DNA of 44,629 nucleotides from an uncultured Bacteroidales bacterium (GCA_946412245.1 CAMKGM010000019.1:1-44629); one strand, 5' to 3'. Counted from the stretch's first letter, positions 8,937-19,679 are shown. Made by a program: numbers and translations. The notes: generated by a model from the letters alone, not told the origin.

Positions 8937-9227
8937 ATGAAAACTATGAATCAAATGAATACAGAGCCCCAGTCACAAGAATGGAAAGGGTATACACTTG
9001 ATGAATTGCGTTACCGACGCGCAATGGCATTAGTTCGCCGCGAGGTGGGGCGTAGCCAGTTAGATGCCGCAATGGGCGAGCTGAAGACCCGAGTGTCGGA
9101 CAACGGCATCAGAGGATTCTTCGCCAGCAATAGTTTGTTAAAGAAAATGAAACTGACAGATTATCTATTGCTTGGTTTCAAATTGTCAAATGTGGCCTAT
9201 AAATTATGGTTTAAAAAGAAACGGTGA
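8937..9227 (+). CDS. Small basic protein of the YtxH/holin cluster
   Basis: About 96 residues if it starts at the ATG at 8937, 4 bases after the previous stop; ATGs at 8946 and 8955 are alternatives. The open frame reaches back to 8865, but that part overlaps the holin gene. It has a charged helical region (WKGYTLDELRYRRAMALVRR), a weakly hydrophobic C-terminal segment and a strongly basic end (KLWFKKKR). No family is recognised with confidence. The position after a YqjE-like gene suggests a counterpart of YqjK, by context only. Confidence 0.7.
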   Translation: MKTMNQMNTEPQSQEWKGYTLDELRYRRAMALVRREVGRSQLDAAMGELKTRVSDNGIRGFFASNSLLKKMKLTDYLLLGFKLSNVAYKLWFKKKR

Positions 9228-9308
9228 AGGAGCCGTAATACCTTCGGAATTAACCTCACTTGAAAACAATAGTTTTTTGGGTCTTGTAGCGAAAAAGTGT
9301 AAAAAAAG

Positions 9309-9339
9309 TTTGTGATTTTACAAATTATTAGTAATTTTG
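9309..9339 (+). promoter_or_regulatory. Promoter of the sigma factor gene
   Basis: TTTG (9309-9312), 19 bases, TAATTTTG (9332-9339), fitting the Bacteroidota consensus. It is followed by a leader of about 70 bases before the ATG at 9417. Confidence 0.75.
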
Positions 9340-9416
9340 CAACCCAAACATTAATAACAATTAAAAATAACTGCCTATCGACGTGACCATTACTTACTAA
9401 CCAAAAAGACATAGTA

Positions 9417-10007
9417 ATGAAAGATTTAAAAGACAAAAGCGATGATAAACTGATCTCGCTATATGTCGATGGGTGTAATGAAGCTTTTGACGAACTGCTG
9501 GAACGTCATAAGCAATTAATATATTCATACATTCGCTATACTGTGCGTGATAACCAGTTGGCCGATGATATTTTTCAAGAAACCTTTATTAAGGTAATCA
9601 CTACTATTAAGCAAGGCCGATATTTCGATAACGGGAAGTTCGCGGCATGGGTCATGCGCATAGCCCACAATTTGATTATTGACTATTATCGACAGGAGCG
9701 TGTTGAAAATGTGCAGTCGGCCGATGCTTTTGACATAGACTTGTATAACAAGAAAGAATATAGCGACATCACAGTCGAGGAAGAACTCATCAAGCGTCAG
9801 ACAAATCTTGATGTGAAACGATTAATCTCATCGCTACCTCGAAGCCAGCGCGAGGTGATAGAGATGCGTTACTATCTCAATATGAGCTATAAGGAGATTG
9901 CCGATGCCACACAGGTGAGCATAAACACTGCATTGGGTAGAATGCGGTATGCGTTGATGAATATGCGACGCTATGCCGACGAGAAAAACATCATCCTCAC
10001 AACCTGA
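9417..10007 (+). CDS. RNA polymerase sigma-70 family factor (ECF type)
   Basis: 196 residues with sigma region 2 (about residues 25-95, including the core-binding DDIFQETFIKV segment and the WVMRIAHNLIIDYYR -10 recognition helix) and sigma region 4 (about 125-185, with LPRSQREVIEMRYYLNMSYKEIA and a helix-turn-helix). The short length and absence of regions 1 and 3 place it among ECF-like factors. No anti-sigma gene is adjacent: upstream is the small-membrane-protein cluster and downstream a terminator. It has its own good housekeeping-type promoter, so it is not obviously autoregulated. Its target genes cannot be inferred. Confidence 0.9.
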   Translation: MKDLKDKSDDKLISLYVDGCNEAFDELLERHKQLIYSYIRYTVRDNQLADDIFQETFIKVITTIKQGRYFDNGKFAAWVMRIAHNLIIDYYRQERVENVQSADAFDIDLYNKKEYSDITVEEELIKRQTNLDVKRLISSLPRSQREVIEMRYYLNMSYKEIADATQVSINTALGRMRYALMNMRRYADEKNIILTT

Positions 10008-10035
10008 CACCTGGTTGAGACGATATAAACAAGGT

Positions 10036-10071
10036 AATCTCCACTGCCACCACATGACAGTGGAGATTTTT
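10036..10071 (+). terminator. Intrinsic terminator after the sigma factor gene
   Basis: AATCTCCACTG (10036-10046) pairs perfectly with CAGTGGAGATT (10058-10068) around an 11-base loop and runs into a TTTTT tract ending at 10071. Confidence 0.85.
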
Positions 10072-10195
10072 CATGGCGGCAAGTACAAAATCTGTTATGA
10101 CATAAATCCTAATGTCCCGAATTGGGATAAACTGGCACGGGATTTGCGAGATGATGATTATTCTTCTAAATTCATGCAAAATAAAAGATTAAAAA

Positions 10196-10227
10196 TTTGC
10201 CCATGCACCTGATTCTTTGTAATTTTG
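10196..10227 (+). promoter_or_regulatory. tig promoter
   Basis: TTTG (10196-10199), 20 bases, TAATTTTG (10220-10227): a full Bacteroidota consensus promoter, 63 bases before the trigger factor ATG. It probably also drives clpP and clpX. Confidence 0.8.
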
Positions 10228-10290
10228 CACCACTTTTAGAAAAAGACACAACTAACATTGTAATTTATTCACATAACACAATTATAAACA

Positions 10291-11637
10291 ATGAATGTAA
10301 CTCTTGACAAGAAAGACAATGTGAACGCAGTGCTCACAGTGTTGTTAACTCCTGAAGATTATCTGCAAGACGAGAAAAAAGAATTATTATCAATAGGGCA
10401 AAAACACCCCATGAAGGGATTCCGTCCGGGCCATGTACCAATGTCGTTGCTCAAGCGTCAGTTTGGCAATGAGGTTCGTGCTCAGATTGTGGATCGCAAG
10501 ATTGGACGTGCAATAACAGACTATATTGTCAACGAAAAAATAGATATTTTGGGTGAACCCATGGTATCGGGTGAGACCAAAGTGGATTTGACTAAAGACA
10601 CTGACTTTGAGTTTAAGTTTGACTTGGGTTTGGCCCCCGAATTTGAACTGAAACTCGACAAGCGAGTGAAAATTCCTTATTATAAAATTAAGGTAACAGA
10701 TGAGATGGTTGCGGACCAGAACGCAAGTTACTTGAAGCGATTTGGCAAGCAAGTTCCCGGTGAAATCTCGGCTGAAGATTCATTGCTGAAAGGCTCTATG
10801 GTAGAGCTTGATGAAAATGGCGAGCCTAAGGAAGGTGGCATCACCGTGGAACGCACTATTATTTCGCCCACGTACATCAGTAAAGAAGAGAAATCTAAAT
10901 TTGTGGGCAAGAAATTGGGCGAGGATATCGTTTTCAACCCCAATGTGGCAGCTAATGGCAATTTGACAGAACTTGCAGCTATGCTGAATGTAGACAAGAG
11001 TGCTGCCGATGTGAAGAGCGACTTCAGATTCCATGTTGAAGAAATCATGGTGAATCAAGATGCCGAAATGAATCAGGAGCTGTTTGACAACGTTCTGGGT
11101 AAGGATGTGGCAAAGAGCGAGGAAGAGTATCGCGAGAAATTGCGCGAAATGCTCAGCAAGCAACTCTTGAACGATAGCAATTATCGTTTCACTGTTGATG
11201 CAGAGCGAGTACTCAAGAAGAAAGTGGGTCAGCTTGAACTGCCCGATGAGTTCTTGAAACGATTCCTTGCAACACGTTCAAAAGAGAATGACGCACAAAA
11301 AGTGGAGGAACAGTATCCTCAGACCCGTGAACAATTGGTATGGCAACTGATTAAGGAGAAAGTGGCTCACAACTATGACATCAAGGTTGAGAATGAAGAC
11401 AAGCTTCGTTTGGCTCGCTTCTATGCTGCTCAGCAGTTTGCGCAGTATGGCATGACCAATCTGCCCGACGATGTGATTGAGAAGTATGCTCATGAGCTTC
11501 TTGAGAAACGCGAATATAGCGAAGAAATTCAAAATCGTGCTTACGAGGATAAGGTGTTTGCCAGCATCAAGGAGAACGTGGGTATTGACGAGAAAGAAGT
11601 TTCAGTTGAGGAGTTCAACAAACTTTTTGAGAAATAA
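10291..11637 (+). CDS. tig: Trigger factor (ribosome-associated chaperone and prolyl isomerase)
   Basis: 448 residues. Trigger factor docks at the ribosomal exit tunnel and shields nascent chains. The ribosome-binding loop GFRPGHVP is at residues 43-50 (family signature GFRxGxxP). A divergent FKBP-like middle region (about 150-240) and a helical C-terminal chaperone region (about 250-448) follow. The FKBP part looks degenerate, as is common in this phylum, so isomerase activity is doubtful. It lies directly upstream of clpP and clpX, the classical tig-clpP-clpX arrangement that links nascent-chain folding with proteolysis. Confidence 0.95.
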   Translation: MNVTLDKKDNVNAVLTVLLTPEDYLQDEKKELLSIGQKHPMKGFRPGHVPMSLLKRQFGNEVRAQIVDRKIGRAITDYIVNEKIDILGEPMVSGETKVDLTKDTDFEFKFDLGLAPEFELKLDKRVKIPYYKIKVTDEMVADQNASYLKRFGKQVPGEISAEDSLLKGSMVELDENGEPKEGGITVERTIISPTYISKEEKSKFVGKKLGEDIVFNPNVAANGNLTELAAMLNVDKSAADVKSDFRFHVEEIMVNQDAEMNQELFDNVLGKDVAKSEEEYREKLREMLSKQLLNDSNYRFTVDAERVLKKKVGQLELPDEFLKRFLATRSKENDAQKVEEQYPQTREQLVWQLIKEKVAHNYDIKVENEDKLRLARFYAAQQFAQYGMTNLPDDVIEKYAHELLEKREYSEEIQNRAYEDKVFASIKENVGIDEKEVSVEEFNKLFEK

Positions 11638-11643
11638 TCAACA

Positions 11644-11709
11644 CAGAGCCCGGTGCTCTGAAAATAGTTAAATAAGGAGCGGCACCACTGTATAAAGTGT
11701 CCGCTCCTT
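11644..11709 (+). terminator. Two hairpins between tig and clpP
   Basis: First hairpin: CAGAGC, 5 bases, GCTCTG (11644-11660), followed by A residues. Second: AAGGAGCGG (11674-11682) pairs perfectly with CCGCTCCTT (11701-11709). Neither is followed by a clear T-run on the plus strand and I find no promoter box before clpP. They may be partial terminators or RNA processing sites that set the ratio of tig to clpPX message. Confidence 0.55.
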
Positions 11710-11742
11710 AATAAATAAGAACCTAATAAACAAAGAAAGACT

Positions 11743-12414
11743 ATGAGTAATGATTTCAGGAAATTTGCCGTTCATCATTTAGGCATGAACGGGCTGGCAC
11801 TTGACCAGTACACCAGCCAAGTGACCGACAGTTACATTTCGCCCACAATTATTGAAGAGCGAAAACTCAATGTGGCACAAATGGACGTGTTCTCAAGATT
11901 GATGATGGATCGTATCATATTCTTGGGTACGCAGATCGATGACTATACCGCCAACGTGATTCAAGCACAGTTGCTTTATCTTGACTCTGCCGAGCCCGGC
12001 AAGGATGTCTCTATCTATATCAACTCACCCGGTGGTTCAGTATATGCCGGATTGGGCATCTATGACACGATGCAATACATACAGAGTGACGTGTCAACTA
12101 TATGCACCGGCATGGCCGCATCAATGGCAGCCGTACTGCTGGTTGCCGGCGAGAAAGGAAAGCGTTTTGCACTGAATCACTCAAGAGTGATGATTCATCA
12201 GCCTATGGGCGGCATTCAAGGCCAAGCGTCGGACATTGAGATTACATCACGCGAAATCTTGAAGCTCAAGAAGGAACTGTACACTATCATCAGTGAACAT
12301 TCAGGACAGCCCTACGACAAGGTGTATGCCGATAGTGATCGTGACTATTGGATGACATCGCAAGAGGCCCTTGAATATGGCATGATTGACAACGTGCTCA
12401 AAAAATCAAAGTAA
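11743..12414 (+). CDS. clpP: ATP-dependent Clp protease proteolytic subunit
   Basis: 223-residue serine peptidase that forms the barrel of ClpXP. The catalytic triad is intact: Ser127 in GMAASMA, His152 in IHQP and Asp201 in RDYWM, with the same 25- and 49-residue spacing as E. coli ClpP. The N-terminus is about 20-30 residues longer than mature ClpP, consistent with a propeptide. The stop codon TAA is directly followed by the clpX ATG with no gap, so the two subunits are translated from one message. Confidence 0.97.
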   Translation: MSNDFRKFAVHHLGMNGLALDQYTSQVTDSYISPTIIEERKLNVAQMDVFSRLMMDRIIFLGTQIDDYTANVIQAQLLYLDSAEPGKDVSIYINSPGGSVYAGLGIYDTMQYIQSDVSTICTGMAASMAAVLLVAGEKGKRFALNHSRVMIHQPMGGIQGQASDIEITSREILKLKKELYTIISEHSGQPYDKVYADSDRDYWMTSQEALEYGMIDNVLKKSK

Positions 12415-13644
12415 ATGGCAAAAAAGAACGAGTTGTCGTGTAGCTTTTGCGGACGTGGTGAAAGCGAGGTGAGACTATTGATGCCCGGACTCAACGGCTG
12501 CATCTGCGATGAGTGTGCCGAGCGTGCACACGAGATTTCAGTGGAGTATCTCGACAAACAAATGCAGATGTCGGTCAAGGACTTGGACATGAAAACTTTG
12601 CCCAAACCACATGAAATCAAGAAATACCTTGACGACTATGTAATAGGGCAAGAGACGGCCAAGAAATACTTGTCGGTGGCTGTATATAATCATTATAAGC
12701 GATTGTTGCAAGAGCATGACGATGATGTTGAGATAGAGAAATCCAATATCATCATAGTGGGGCCCACCGGAACTGGCAAGACGCTGCTCGCCAAAACCAT
12801 AGCCAAGCTAATCAAGGTGCCTTTTGCTATTGTTGACGCAACGGTACTAACAGAAGCCGGCTATGTGGGCGAGGATATCGAGAGCTTGCTGACTCGCTTG
12901 TTGCAAGCCTGTGACTATAATGTCAAGGAGGCCGAACGCGGCATTGTGTTTATTGATGAAATTGACAAGATAGCACGCAAAGGCGACAACCCATCAATCA
13001 CTCGCGATGTGAGTGGCGAAGGTGTGCAGCAAGGGTTGCTGAAATTGCTTGAAGGATCGGTGGTGAATGTGCCGCCACAAGGAGGCCGTAAACATCCGGA
13101 GCAGAAGATGATTGCTGTTGACACGCGCAATATTCTATTTATTTGCGGTGGTGCCTTTGAAGGCATTGAACGCCAAATAGCCTTGCGACTGAATACTCAT
13201 GTAGTGGGTTATGGTGCCGGAAACAAGATTTCAAAGATTGAACGCGAGCGAATGCTGCGCTTTGTGGCTCCTCAGGACTTGCGCTCTTATGGCCTGATTC
13301 CAGAAATTATAGGCCGACTGCCGGTTGTTACAAATCTTGAACCACTTGACCGTGAAGCCTTGCGCCGCATTCTCACAGAACCCAAAAACGCCATCGTAAA
13401 GCAGTATGAGAAGCTCTTTAAGATGGAGGGCGTGAAGCTTGAGATTGAAAGCGAAGTTTTAGATTATGTCGTGGACAAATCAATAGAGTTTAAACTGGGA
13501 GCTCGCGGGTTGCGCTCAATCTTTGAAACGATCATGATTGAAGCGATGTATGACGTTCCATCAAAGAAGAAGTCGTCGTATATATTAACGCTAAAGTATG
13601 CCAAGGAACAGTTTGAGCAATCGCATTTCGAGGCTCTAAGGTAA
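12415..13644 (+). CDS. clpX: ClpX unfoldase ATPase of the ClpXP protease
   Basis: 409 residues. The N-terminal zinc domain has Cys9, Cys12, Cys31 and Cys34 for substrate and adaptor binding. The AAA+ domain has Walker A GPTGTGKT (116-123), the pore loop GYVG (149-152), Walker B IVFIDEID (177-184) and sensor 2 GARGLR. The loop that docks on ClpP, IGF in E. coli, appears here as VGY; the aromatic is kept and I recall the same in Bacteroides. Translated directly after clpP. A strong terminator follows at 13673. Confidence 0.97.
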   Translation: MAKKNELSCSFCGRGESEVRLLMPGLNGCICDECAERAHEISVEYLDKQMQMSVKDLDMKTLPKPHEIKKYLDDYVIGQETAKKYLSVAVYNHYKRLLQEHDDDVEIEKSNIIIVGPTGTGKTLLAKTIAKLIKVPFAIVDATVLTEAGYVGEDIESLLTRLLQACDYNVKEAERGIVFIDEIDKIARKGDNPSITRDVSGEGVQQGLLKLLEGSVVNVPPQGGRKHPEQKMIAVDTRNILFICGGAFEGIERQIALRLNTHVVGYGAGNKISKIERERMLRFVAPQDLRSYGLIPEIIGRLPVVTNLEPLDREALRRILTEPKNAIVKQYEKLFKMEGVKLEIESEVLDYVVDKSIEFKLGARGLRSIFETIMIEAMYDVPSKKKSSYILTLKYAKEQFEQSHFEALR

Positions 13645-13672
13645 CCCTTAGGACAAAAATACTTAAAAATTA

Positions 13673-13716
13673 CGCGGAATAATTGAAGAAATTTTTTTAT
13701 TCCGCGAATTTTTTTT
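13673..13716 (+). terminator. Intrinsic terminator after clpX
   Basis: CGCGGAATAA (13673-13682) pairs perfectly with TTATTCCGCG (13697-13706), followed by AA and at least eight T residues. The T-run reaches the recQ -7 box. Confidence 0.9.
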
Positions 13717-13723
13717 ATATTTG
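13716..13723 (+). promoter_or_regulatory. Candidate -7 box for recQ
   Basis: TATATTTG fits TAnnTTTG, 36 bases before the recQ ATG. The -33 position (about 13692) reads TTTT and falls in the terminator loop, so promoter and terminator share DNA. Confidence 0.5.
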
Positions 13724-13759
13724 TGAAAGAAATGCAAGAAAATTCACGCCCAAAAATCT

Positions 13760-15937
13760 ATGATAGACAAGAAAACGCTAACGGCTGAACTGAAGAAGCA
13801 CTTTGGTTTTGATACATTTAAAGGAAACCAAGAAGCCATTATCATGAATCTCCTGGAGGAGAAAGATGGCTTTGTGCTGATGCCTACAGGCGGTGGAAAA
13901 TCGCTGTGCTATCAGTTGCCATCGCTCATGATGGAAGGAACAGCCATAGTCATTTCACCTCTAATAGCGCTGATGAAAAACCAAGTTGATGCAATGCGCA
14001 ACTATAGCGAGGAAGACGGCGTTGCTCACTTCCTGAATTCATCACTTAACCGACAGGCTATAGACCAGGTGAAAAATGACATTCTTCAAGGAAAAACACG
14101 TTTGCTCTATGTGGCTCCGGAATCATTAACCAAAGAAGACAACATAGAGTTTCTCAAGAAAGTAAAGGTGTCGTTCTATGCCATTGATGAGGCACACTGC
14201 ATCTCGGAGTGGGGACACGACTTCAGGCCTGAATATCGTAAAATAAGGCCACTGGTTGACACTATAGGCAAGCGCCCCATTATAGCATTGACAGCAACGG
14301 CAACCCCCAAGGTTCAGCATGATATCATGAAGAACCTGAACATTGTTGACGCAACGGTGTTTAAGTCGTCGTTCAACAGGCCAAACTTATACTATGAGGT
14401 GCGTCCTAAACTTGCCGATGTTGATAAGGACATCATCCGTTATGTTAAATCAATGCCCGGCAAGTCAGGTATTATCTATTGCTTGAGCCGCAAGAAGGTA
14501 GAAGAACTGGCTGAGACACTGCGAGTGAATGATATCAAGGCGCTGGCTTATCATGCCGGCATGGATAGCATTACACGCTCGGAGAATCAAGACCGTTTTC
14601 TGCATGAAGACGTTGATGTGATTGTGGCAACAATAGCCTTCGGTATGGGTATTGACAAACCCGACGTTCGCTTTGTGATTCATTATGATATCCCCAAGAG
14701 CTTAGATGGTTACTATCAGGAAACCGGAAGGGCCGGCCGTGATGGAGGTGAAGGCAAGTGTATCACTTTCTATGCCAAGAAGGACTTGTATAAACTTCAA
14801 AAGTTTATGCAGGGAAAACCGGTGTCGGAGCAGGAAATCGGCAAACAATTGTTGCAGGAAACAGCGAGCTATGCCGAGTCGTCGGTGTGCCGCCGCAAGT
14901 CTCTATTACATTACTTTGGCGAGGATTATCCACTTGATAATTGCGGTTGCTGCGACAACTGCTTGCATCCCCGCAAGAAAATTGAAGCTCGCGAAGAACT
15001 ATGCGCTGCAATTGAGACTACTCTGGCCTTGAAGGAGAAATTTAAGGCTGAGTATGTGATAGACATCATGCTGGGCGAAAAAACGACGATGTCGAAGTCG
15101 TATAGGCATGACGAGATTGAGGAATTCGGCTGTATGCAAGGCAAAGATCGGAAGTTCCTTGGGGCAGTCATCAATCAAGCGATTTTAAGCGGTTATATCA
15201 GTCGTGACATAGAGAATTATGGACTACTGAAAATCACGCCAAAAGGCTATGATTTCTTGGAGTCAAAAGAATCGTTCATGATTGTTGAAGATAGGGATTT
15301 CTCACAGACCGACGACTTAGATGTGCCGGATGGTTCTACGAGTGCCCTTGACCCGGAGTTGTTTGCCGTATTGAAAAACAAACGCAAGGACATTGCGCGA
15401 AAATTGGATTTGCCTCCTTATGTGATATTCCAAGACCCGGCCATTGAGGCAATGGCAACATCTTATCCCATCACGCTCGAAGAGCTCCAGAACATTCCGG
15501 GAGTGGGAGCGAGCAAGGCAAAACGATATGGCGCCCCGTTTGTTGAGATTATTAAACGCCATGTAGAGGAGAATGAAATAACTCGCCCTGAAGACTTGCG
15601 CGTGCGCACTGTTGCCAACAAGAGCAAACGCAAGATAGCTCTGATTCAGGCAATAGACCGAAAAATTGAACTTGATGCCCTGGCCGAATCGCAAGGCTTG
15701 ACATTTGATGAGTTGCTCAAAGAGATTGAAGCGATTGTCTACTCGGGCACAAAGATTAATATTGACTACTATATTAACGAGGTGATTGACGAGGAGCATC
15801 AAGAGGACATCTACGAGTATTTCAAGACCAGTGAAACTGATGGCATGCCTCAAGCGCGTGAAGAGTTGGGGCCCGATTACCCGGACGAGGAACTTCGTAT
15901 GATGCGAATCAAGTTCATCAGCGAATATGCCAACTAA
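13760..15937 (+). CDS. recQ: RecQ family ATP-dependent DNA helicase
   Basis: 725-residue 3'-5' superfamily 2 helicase for recombination and fork repair. Seen: Walker A MPTGGGKS (41-48), DEAH box (143-146), helicase motif VI with QETGRAGRDG, a RecQ zinc-binding part with cysteines around CGCCDNC, a winged helix (about 400-510), an HRDC domain (about 530-600, with LQNIPGVGASKAKRYG) and a further C-terminal helical region of about 100 residues. It is longer than E. coli RecQ (about 610) but matches my memory of Bacteroides RecQ. Terminators lie on both sides, so it is probably transcribed alone. Confidence 0.96.
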   Translation: MIDKKTLTAELKKHFGFDTFKGNQEAIIMNLLEEKDGFVLMPTGGGKSLCYQLPSLMMEGTAIVISPLIALMKNQVDAMRNYSEEDGVAHFLNSSLNRQAIDQVKNDILQGKTRLLYVAPESLTKEDNIEFLKKVKVSFYAIDEAHCISEWGHDFRPEYRKIRPLVDTIGKRPIIALTATATPKVQHDIMKNLNIVDATVFKSSFNRPNLYYEVRPKLADVDKDIIRYVKSMPGKSGIIYCLSRKKVEELAETLRVNDIKALAYHAGMDSITRSENQDRFLHEDVDVIVATIAFGMGIDKPDVRFVIHYDIPKSLDGYYQETGRAGRDGGEGKCITFYAKKDLYKLQKFMQGKPVSEQEIGKQLLQETASYAESSVCRRKSLLHYFGEDYPLDNCGCCDNCLHPRKKIEAREELCAAIETTLALKEKFKAEYVIDIMLGEKTTMSKSYRHDEIEEFGCMQGKDRKFLGAVINQAILSGYISRDIENYGLLKITPKGYDFLESKESFMIVEDRDFSQTDDLDVPDGSTSALDPELFAVLKNKRKDIARKLDLPPYVIFQDPAIEAMATSYPITLEELQNIPGVGASKAKRYGAPFVEIIKRHVEENEITRPEDLRVRTVANKSKRKIALIQAIDRKIELDALAESQGLTFDELLKEIEAIVYSGTKINIDYYINEVIDEEHQEDIYEYFKTSETDGMPQAREELGPDYPDEELRMMRIKFISEYAN

Positions 15938-15963
15938 GCTCCGAATTCGAGCAAGAAAAGGTT

Positions 15964-16001
15964 AAAAAATCTCAATGCGACAAAGCAATGAGATTTTTTT
16001 T
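15964..16001 (+). terminator. Intrinsic terminator after recQ
   Basis: AAAAAATCTCAATGC (15964-15978) pairs with GCAATGAGATTTTTT with one mismatch and a 6-base loop, ending in eight T residues. Confidence 0.9.
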
Positions 16002-16034
16002 GCTATATAGGGCAAGAATGTCACGAGAAATGTG

Positions 16035-16042
16035 TAATTTTG
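16035..16042 (+). promoter_or_regulatory. Candidate -7 box for guaB
   Basis: TAATTTTG, 75 bases before the guaB ATG, with no clear TTTG upstream. The leader contains a short ACCG/CGGT hairpin; no known riboswitch is recognisable. Confidence 0.5.
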
Positions 16043-16105
16043 TATGCAAAATCAATGACACCGTTTTTAGTAGCGGTTTCGTTTTTAGACAAGAATTAAC
16101 TCTAA

Positions 16106-17590
<1,485 letters not shown>

Positions 17591-17694
17591 TATTTGTAAA
17601 AAAATTGTCGCAAACATAATATTATAGCTTTTACTACGTTATATAAAAGTTCTTAAAAAAAAGACAAACATAATCAAAGACATAAGATTCAATT

Positions 17695-19620
17695 ATGAAA
17701 AGTAAATTAATCCTTTGTGCATTAGCCGGTACGGCCTTGTTGGCTCTCGCCGCTAATGACCCAGTGCTGATGAAGATTAATGGTAAAGAGATTAAGCTCT
17801 CTGAATTCCAGTACCTTTACAACAAGAACAATCAGCAGCAAGTTCAAGAAGAGACTTTAGACCAGTATGTGGACCGCTTTGTAACTTACAAATTAAAAGT
17901 GGCCGATGCTGAGGCCAGCAAGATTGACACACTGCCATCGTTCCAAAAAGAATTTAACGGCTATAAAACTGACTTGGTGAAGCCATTTTTGGTTGATGAG
18001 AGTGTTCAAGAACGCCTTGTCAATGAGGCTTATGAGCGTATGAAATATAATGTTGATGTGGATCACATTATGATGCCCCTTGGTAAGGACAAGATTGAAA
18101 ATGACGAGATACAAGCCCGCTTGGACAGCATCAAGAATTGTGTGAAAAACGGTGAAGATTTCTATGAATTGGCCAAGAAATTTTCAATTGACCCGTCAAT
18201 CCGCAATAATAATGGACATTATGGATTCATTGCTGCCGGTGTGTTCCCCTATGTGTGGGAGTATGCCGCATTCAATACCCCTGTGGGTGAAATCAGTGCA
18301 CCCATTCGCACTGACTTCGGTAATCACTTGATTAGGGTTAATGGCAAGCGTGAAGATCCCGGACAAGTTGAGGTTGAGCACATTTTGCGTGTTTTCCCAC
18401 GTGGTGCCAACGATTCGCTCAAGGCTATCACAAAAGCCGAGATTGACTCTATCTATACCGCCCTCATGAATGGTGCCGACTTTGAAGAACTGGCCAAGGC
18501 CAAGTCGCAAGACCCCGGTTCGGCCAAGAACGGCGGTAAACTGCCATTCTTCGGCATCAACCGCATGGTGAAACCTTTTGAAGAAGTTGCTTTCAGACTT
18601 CAAGATGGTGAAATGTCAGCGCCGTTTGAGACAAACTACGGCTACCACATTGTAAAGAAACTTGCGCACAAAGGTGTGCCCACACTTGAAGAAGCAAGAA
18701 AAGGCATTGAGGCACAAATGACTCGCGATGAACGCGCTAACGCTCCACGCGACGCAAAACTGGAAGAAGTGATGAAGTTCTACAACTACAAGGAGAATCC
18801 CAAATTCGGCGACTATCTGGAAAAAGAACTTGCTAAAAACGGTCGGTATGATTCAACCTTTGTTGCAAGTGTTCTCAAGAACTCGACTTTCCCCATGTGC
18901 ACATTTGCGAAAGATCAAGTTATTCCTGCCAGCGAACTGGCTAAGGTTGTCAATCCTAAGGCCAAGATGAACAATGAGTCGGCTAAGGGTTACATTATGT
19001 CATATATTAAGTCTATCGCCAAAAAACAGGTTATGGATTACTATGTGAATAACCTCATCAACGATAATGTTGAGTACCGCAACTTGATTAACGAGTATCG
19101 CGATGGTATGCTCCTGTTTGAAATCAGCAATCAGAAGGTTTGGGAAGGTGCCAGCAAAGACACCTTGGGTCTCAGACAATTCTTTGAAGCTAATCGCCAA
19201 AACTACAAGTGGGATCAACCTCACTTCAAGGGCATCATTCTCTCAGCAAAGAATGACTCTATCATGCAGCGTGTTAAGGCCGATATACTCACACTCGGTG
19301 CTGACACTCTGACCACAACTCTCCACAACAAGTACAAACGCGACATCAAGATGGAGCGCATGAACTTTGCTCAAGGCGAGAACAACACTGTGGACCGTGT
19401 TGTGTTCAATGATAACGACCCGGCCAAGGTTGATGCTAACTATCCTGTGGGTATGATTCTGCAAGGTGGTCTTATTGACCAACCGCAAGAGGTTGCCGAT
19501 GTCAAAGGTCAAGTGACCTCAGATTACCAAGACCTGCTTGAAAAGAACTGGGTCCAGGAATTGAAGCGTAAATATCCGGTAGAGATTAACAAGAAAGTAC
19601 TCAAAAAAATTAAAAAATAA
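17695..19620 (+). CDS. Periplasmic peptidylprolyl isomerase with two parvulin domains
   Basis: 641 residues with an N-terminal signal peptide (about 1-19, MKSKLILCALAGTALLALAA). Two PpiC/parvulin rotamase domains follow: about residues 120-220 (starting VDHIMMPLG, ending GNHLIRV) and about 225-325 (VEHILRVFP to GYHIVKK). The C-terminal 300 residues are helical and unassigned. It probably helps envelope and outer-membrane proteins fold, like SurA or PpiD, but is soluble or loosely membrane-associated. A terminator directly follows, so it is transcriptionally separated from the second isomerase gene downstream, which belongs to the same broad class. Confidence 0.88.
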   Translation: MKSKLILCALAGTALLALAANDPVLMKINGKEIKLSEFQYLYNKNNQQQVQEETLDQYVDRFVTYKLKVADAEASKIDTLPSFQKEFNGYKTDLVKPFLVDESVQERLVNEAYERMKYNVDVDHIMMPLGKDKIENDEIQARLDSIKNCVKNGEDFYELAKKFSIDPSIRNNNGHYGFIAAGVFPYVWEYAAFNTPVGEISAPIRTDFGNHLIRVNGKREDPGQVEVEHILRVFPRGANDSLKAITKAEIDSIYTALMNGADFEELAKAKSQDPGSAKNGGKLPFFGINRMVKPFEEVAFRLQDGEMSAPFETNYGYHIVKKLAHKGVPTLEEARKGIEAQMTRDERANAPRDAKLEEVMKFYNYKENPKFGDYLEKELAKNGRYDSTFVASVLKNSTFPMCTFAKDQVIPASELAKVVNPKAKMNNESAKGYIMSYIKSIAKKQVMDYYVNNLINDNVEYRNLINEYRDGMLLFEISNQKVWEGASKDTLGLRQFFEANRQNYKWDQPHFKGIILSAKNDSIMQRVKADILTLGADTLTTTLHNKYKRDIKMERMNFAQGENNTVDRVVFNDNDPAKVDANYPVGMILQGGLIDQPQEVADVKGQVTSDYQDLLEKNWVQELKRKYPVEINKKVLKKIKK

Positions 19621-19639
19621 GAGATTATAACTTTTCAAG

Positions 19640-19679
19640 AAACGCCCCTTACTCACATCAAAGAGCAAGGGGCGTTTTT
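19640..19679 (+). terminator. Intrinsic terminator after the first isomerase gene
   Basis: AAACGCCCCTT (19640-19650) pairs with AAGGGGCGTTT (19667-19677); the stem continues inward through CTC/GAG after one mismatch. A T-run ends at 19679. Confidence 0.92.

Noticed and set aside
10054-10212. Possible 52-residue small protein after the sigma factor gene
   Set aside because: Its start lies inside the terminator hairpin at 10036-10071 and its end runs into the tig -33 element; it resembles no family I know.
15317-15853. 178-residue open frame antisense to the 3' part of recQ
   Set aside because: The sense strand encodes the conserved HRDC domain and tail; the antisense frame has no motif or promoter.
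17591-17694. Promoter before the first isomerase gene (TAGCTTTT near 17625)
   Set aside because: The -7 match has a wrong last base and the nearest TTG is 17 bases away, so I did not list it although a promoter must exist in or before this gap.
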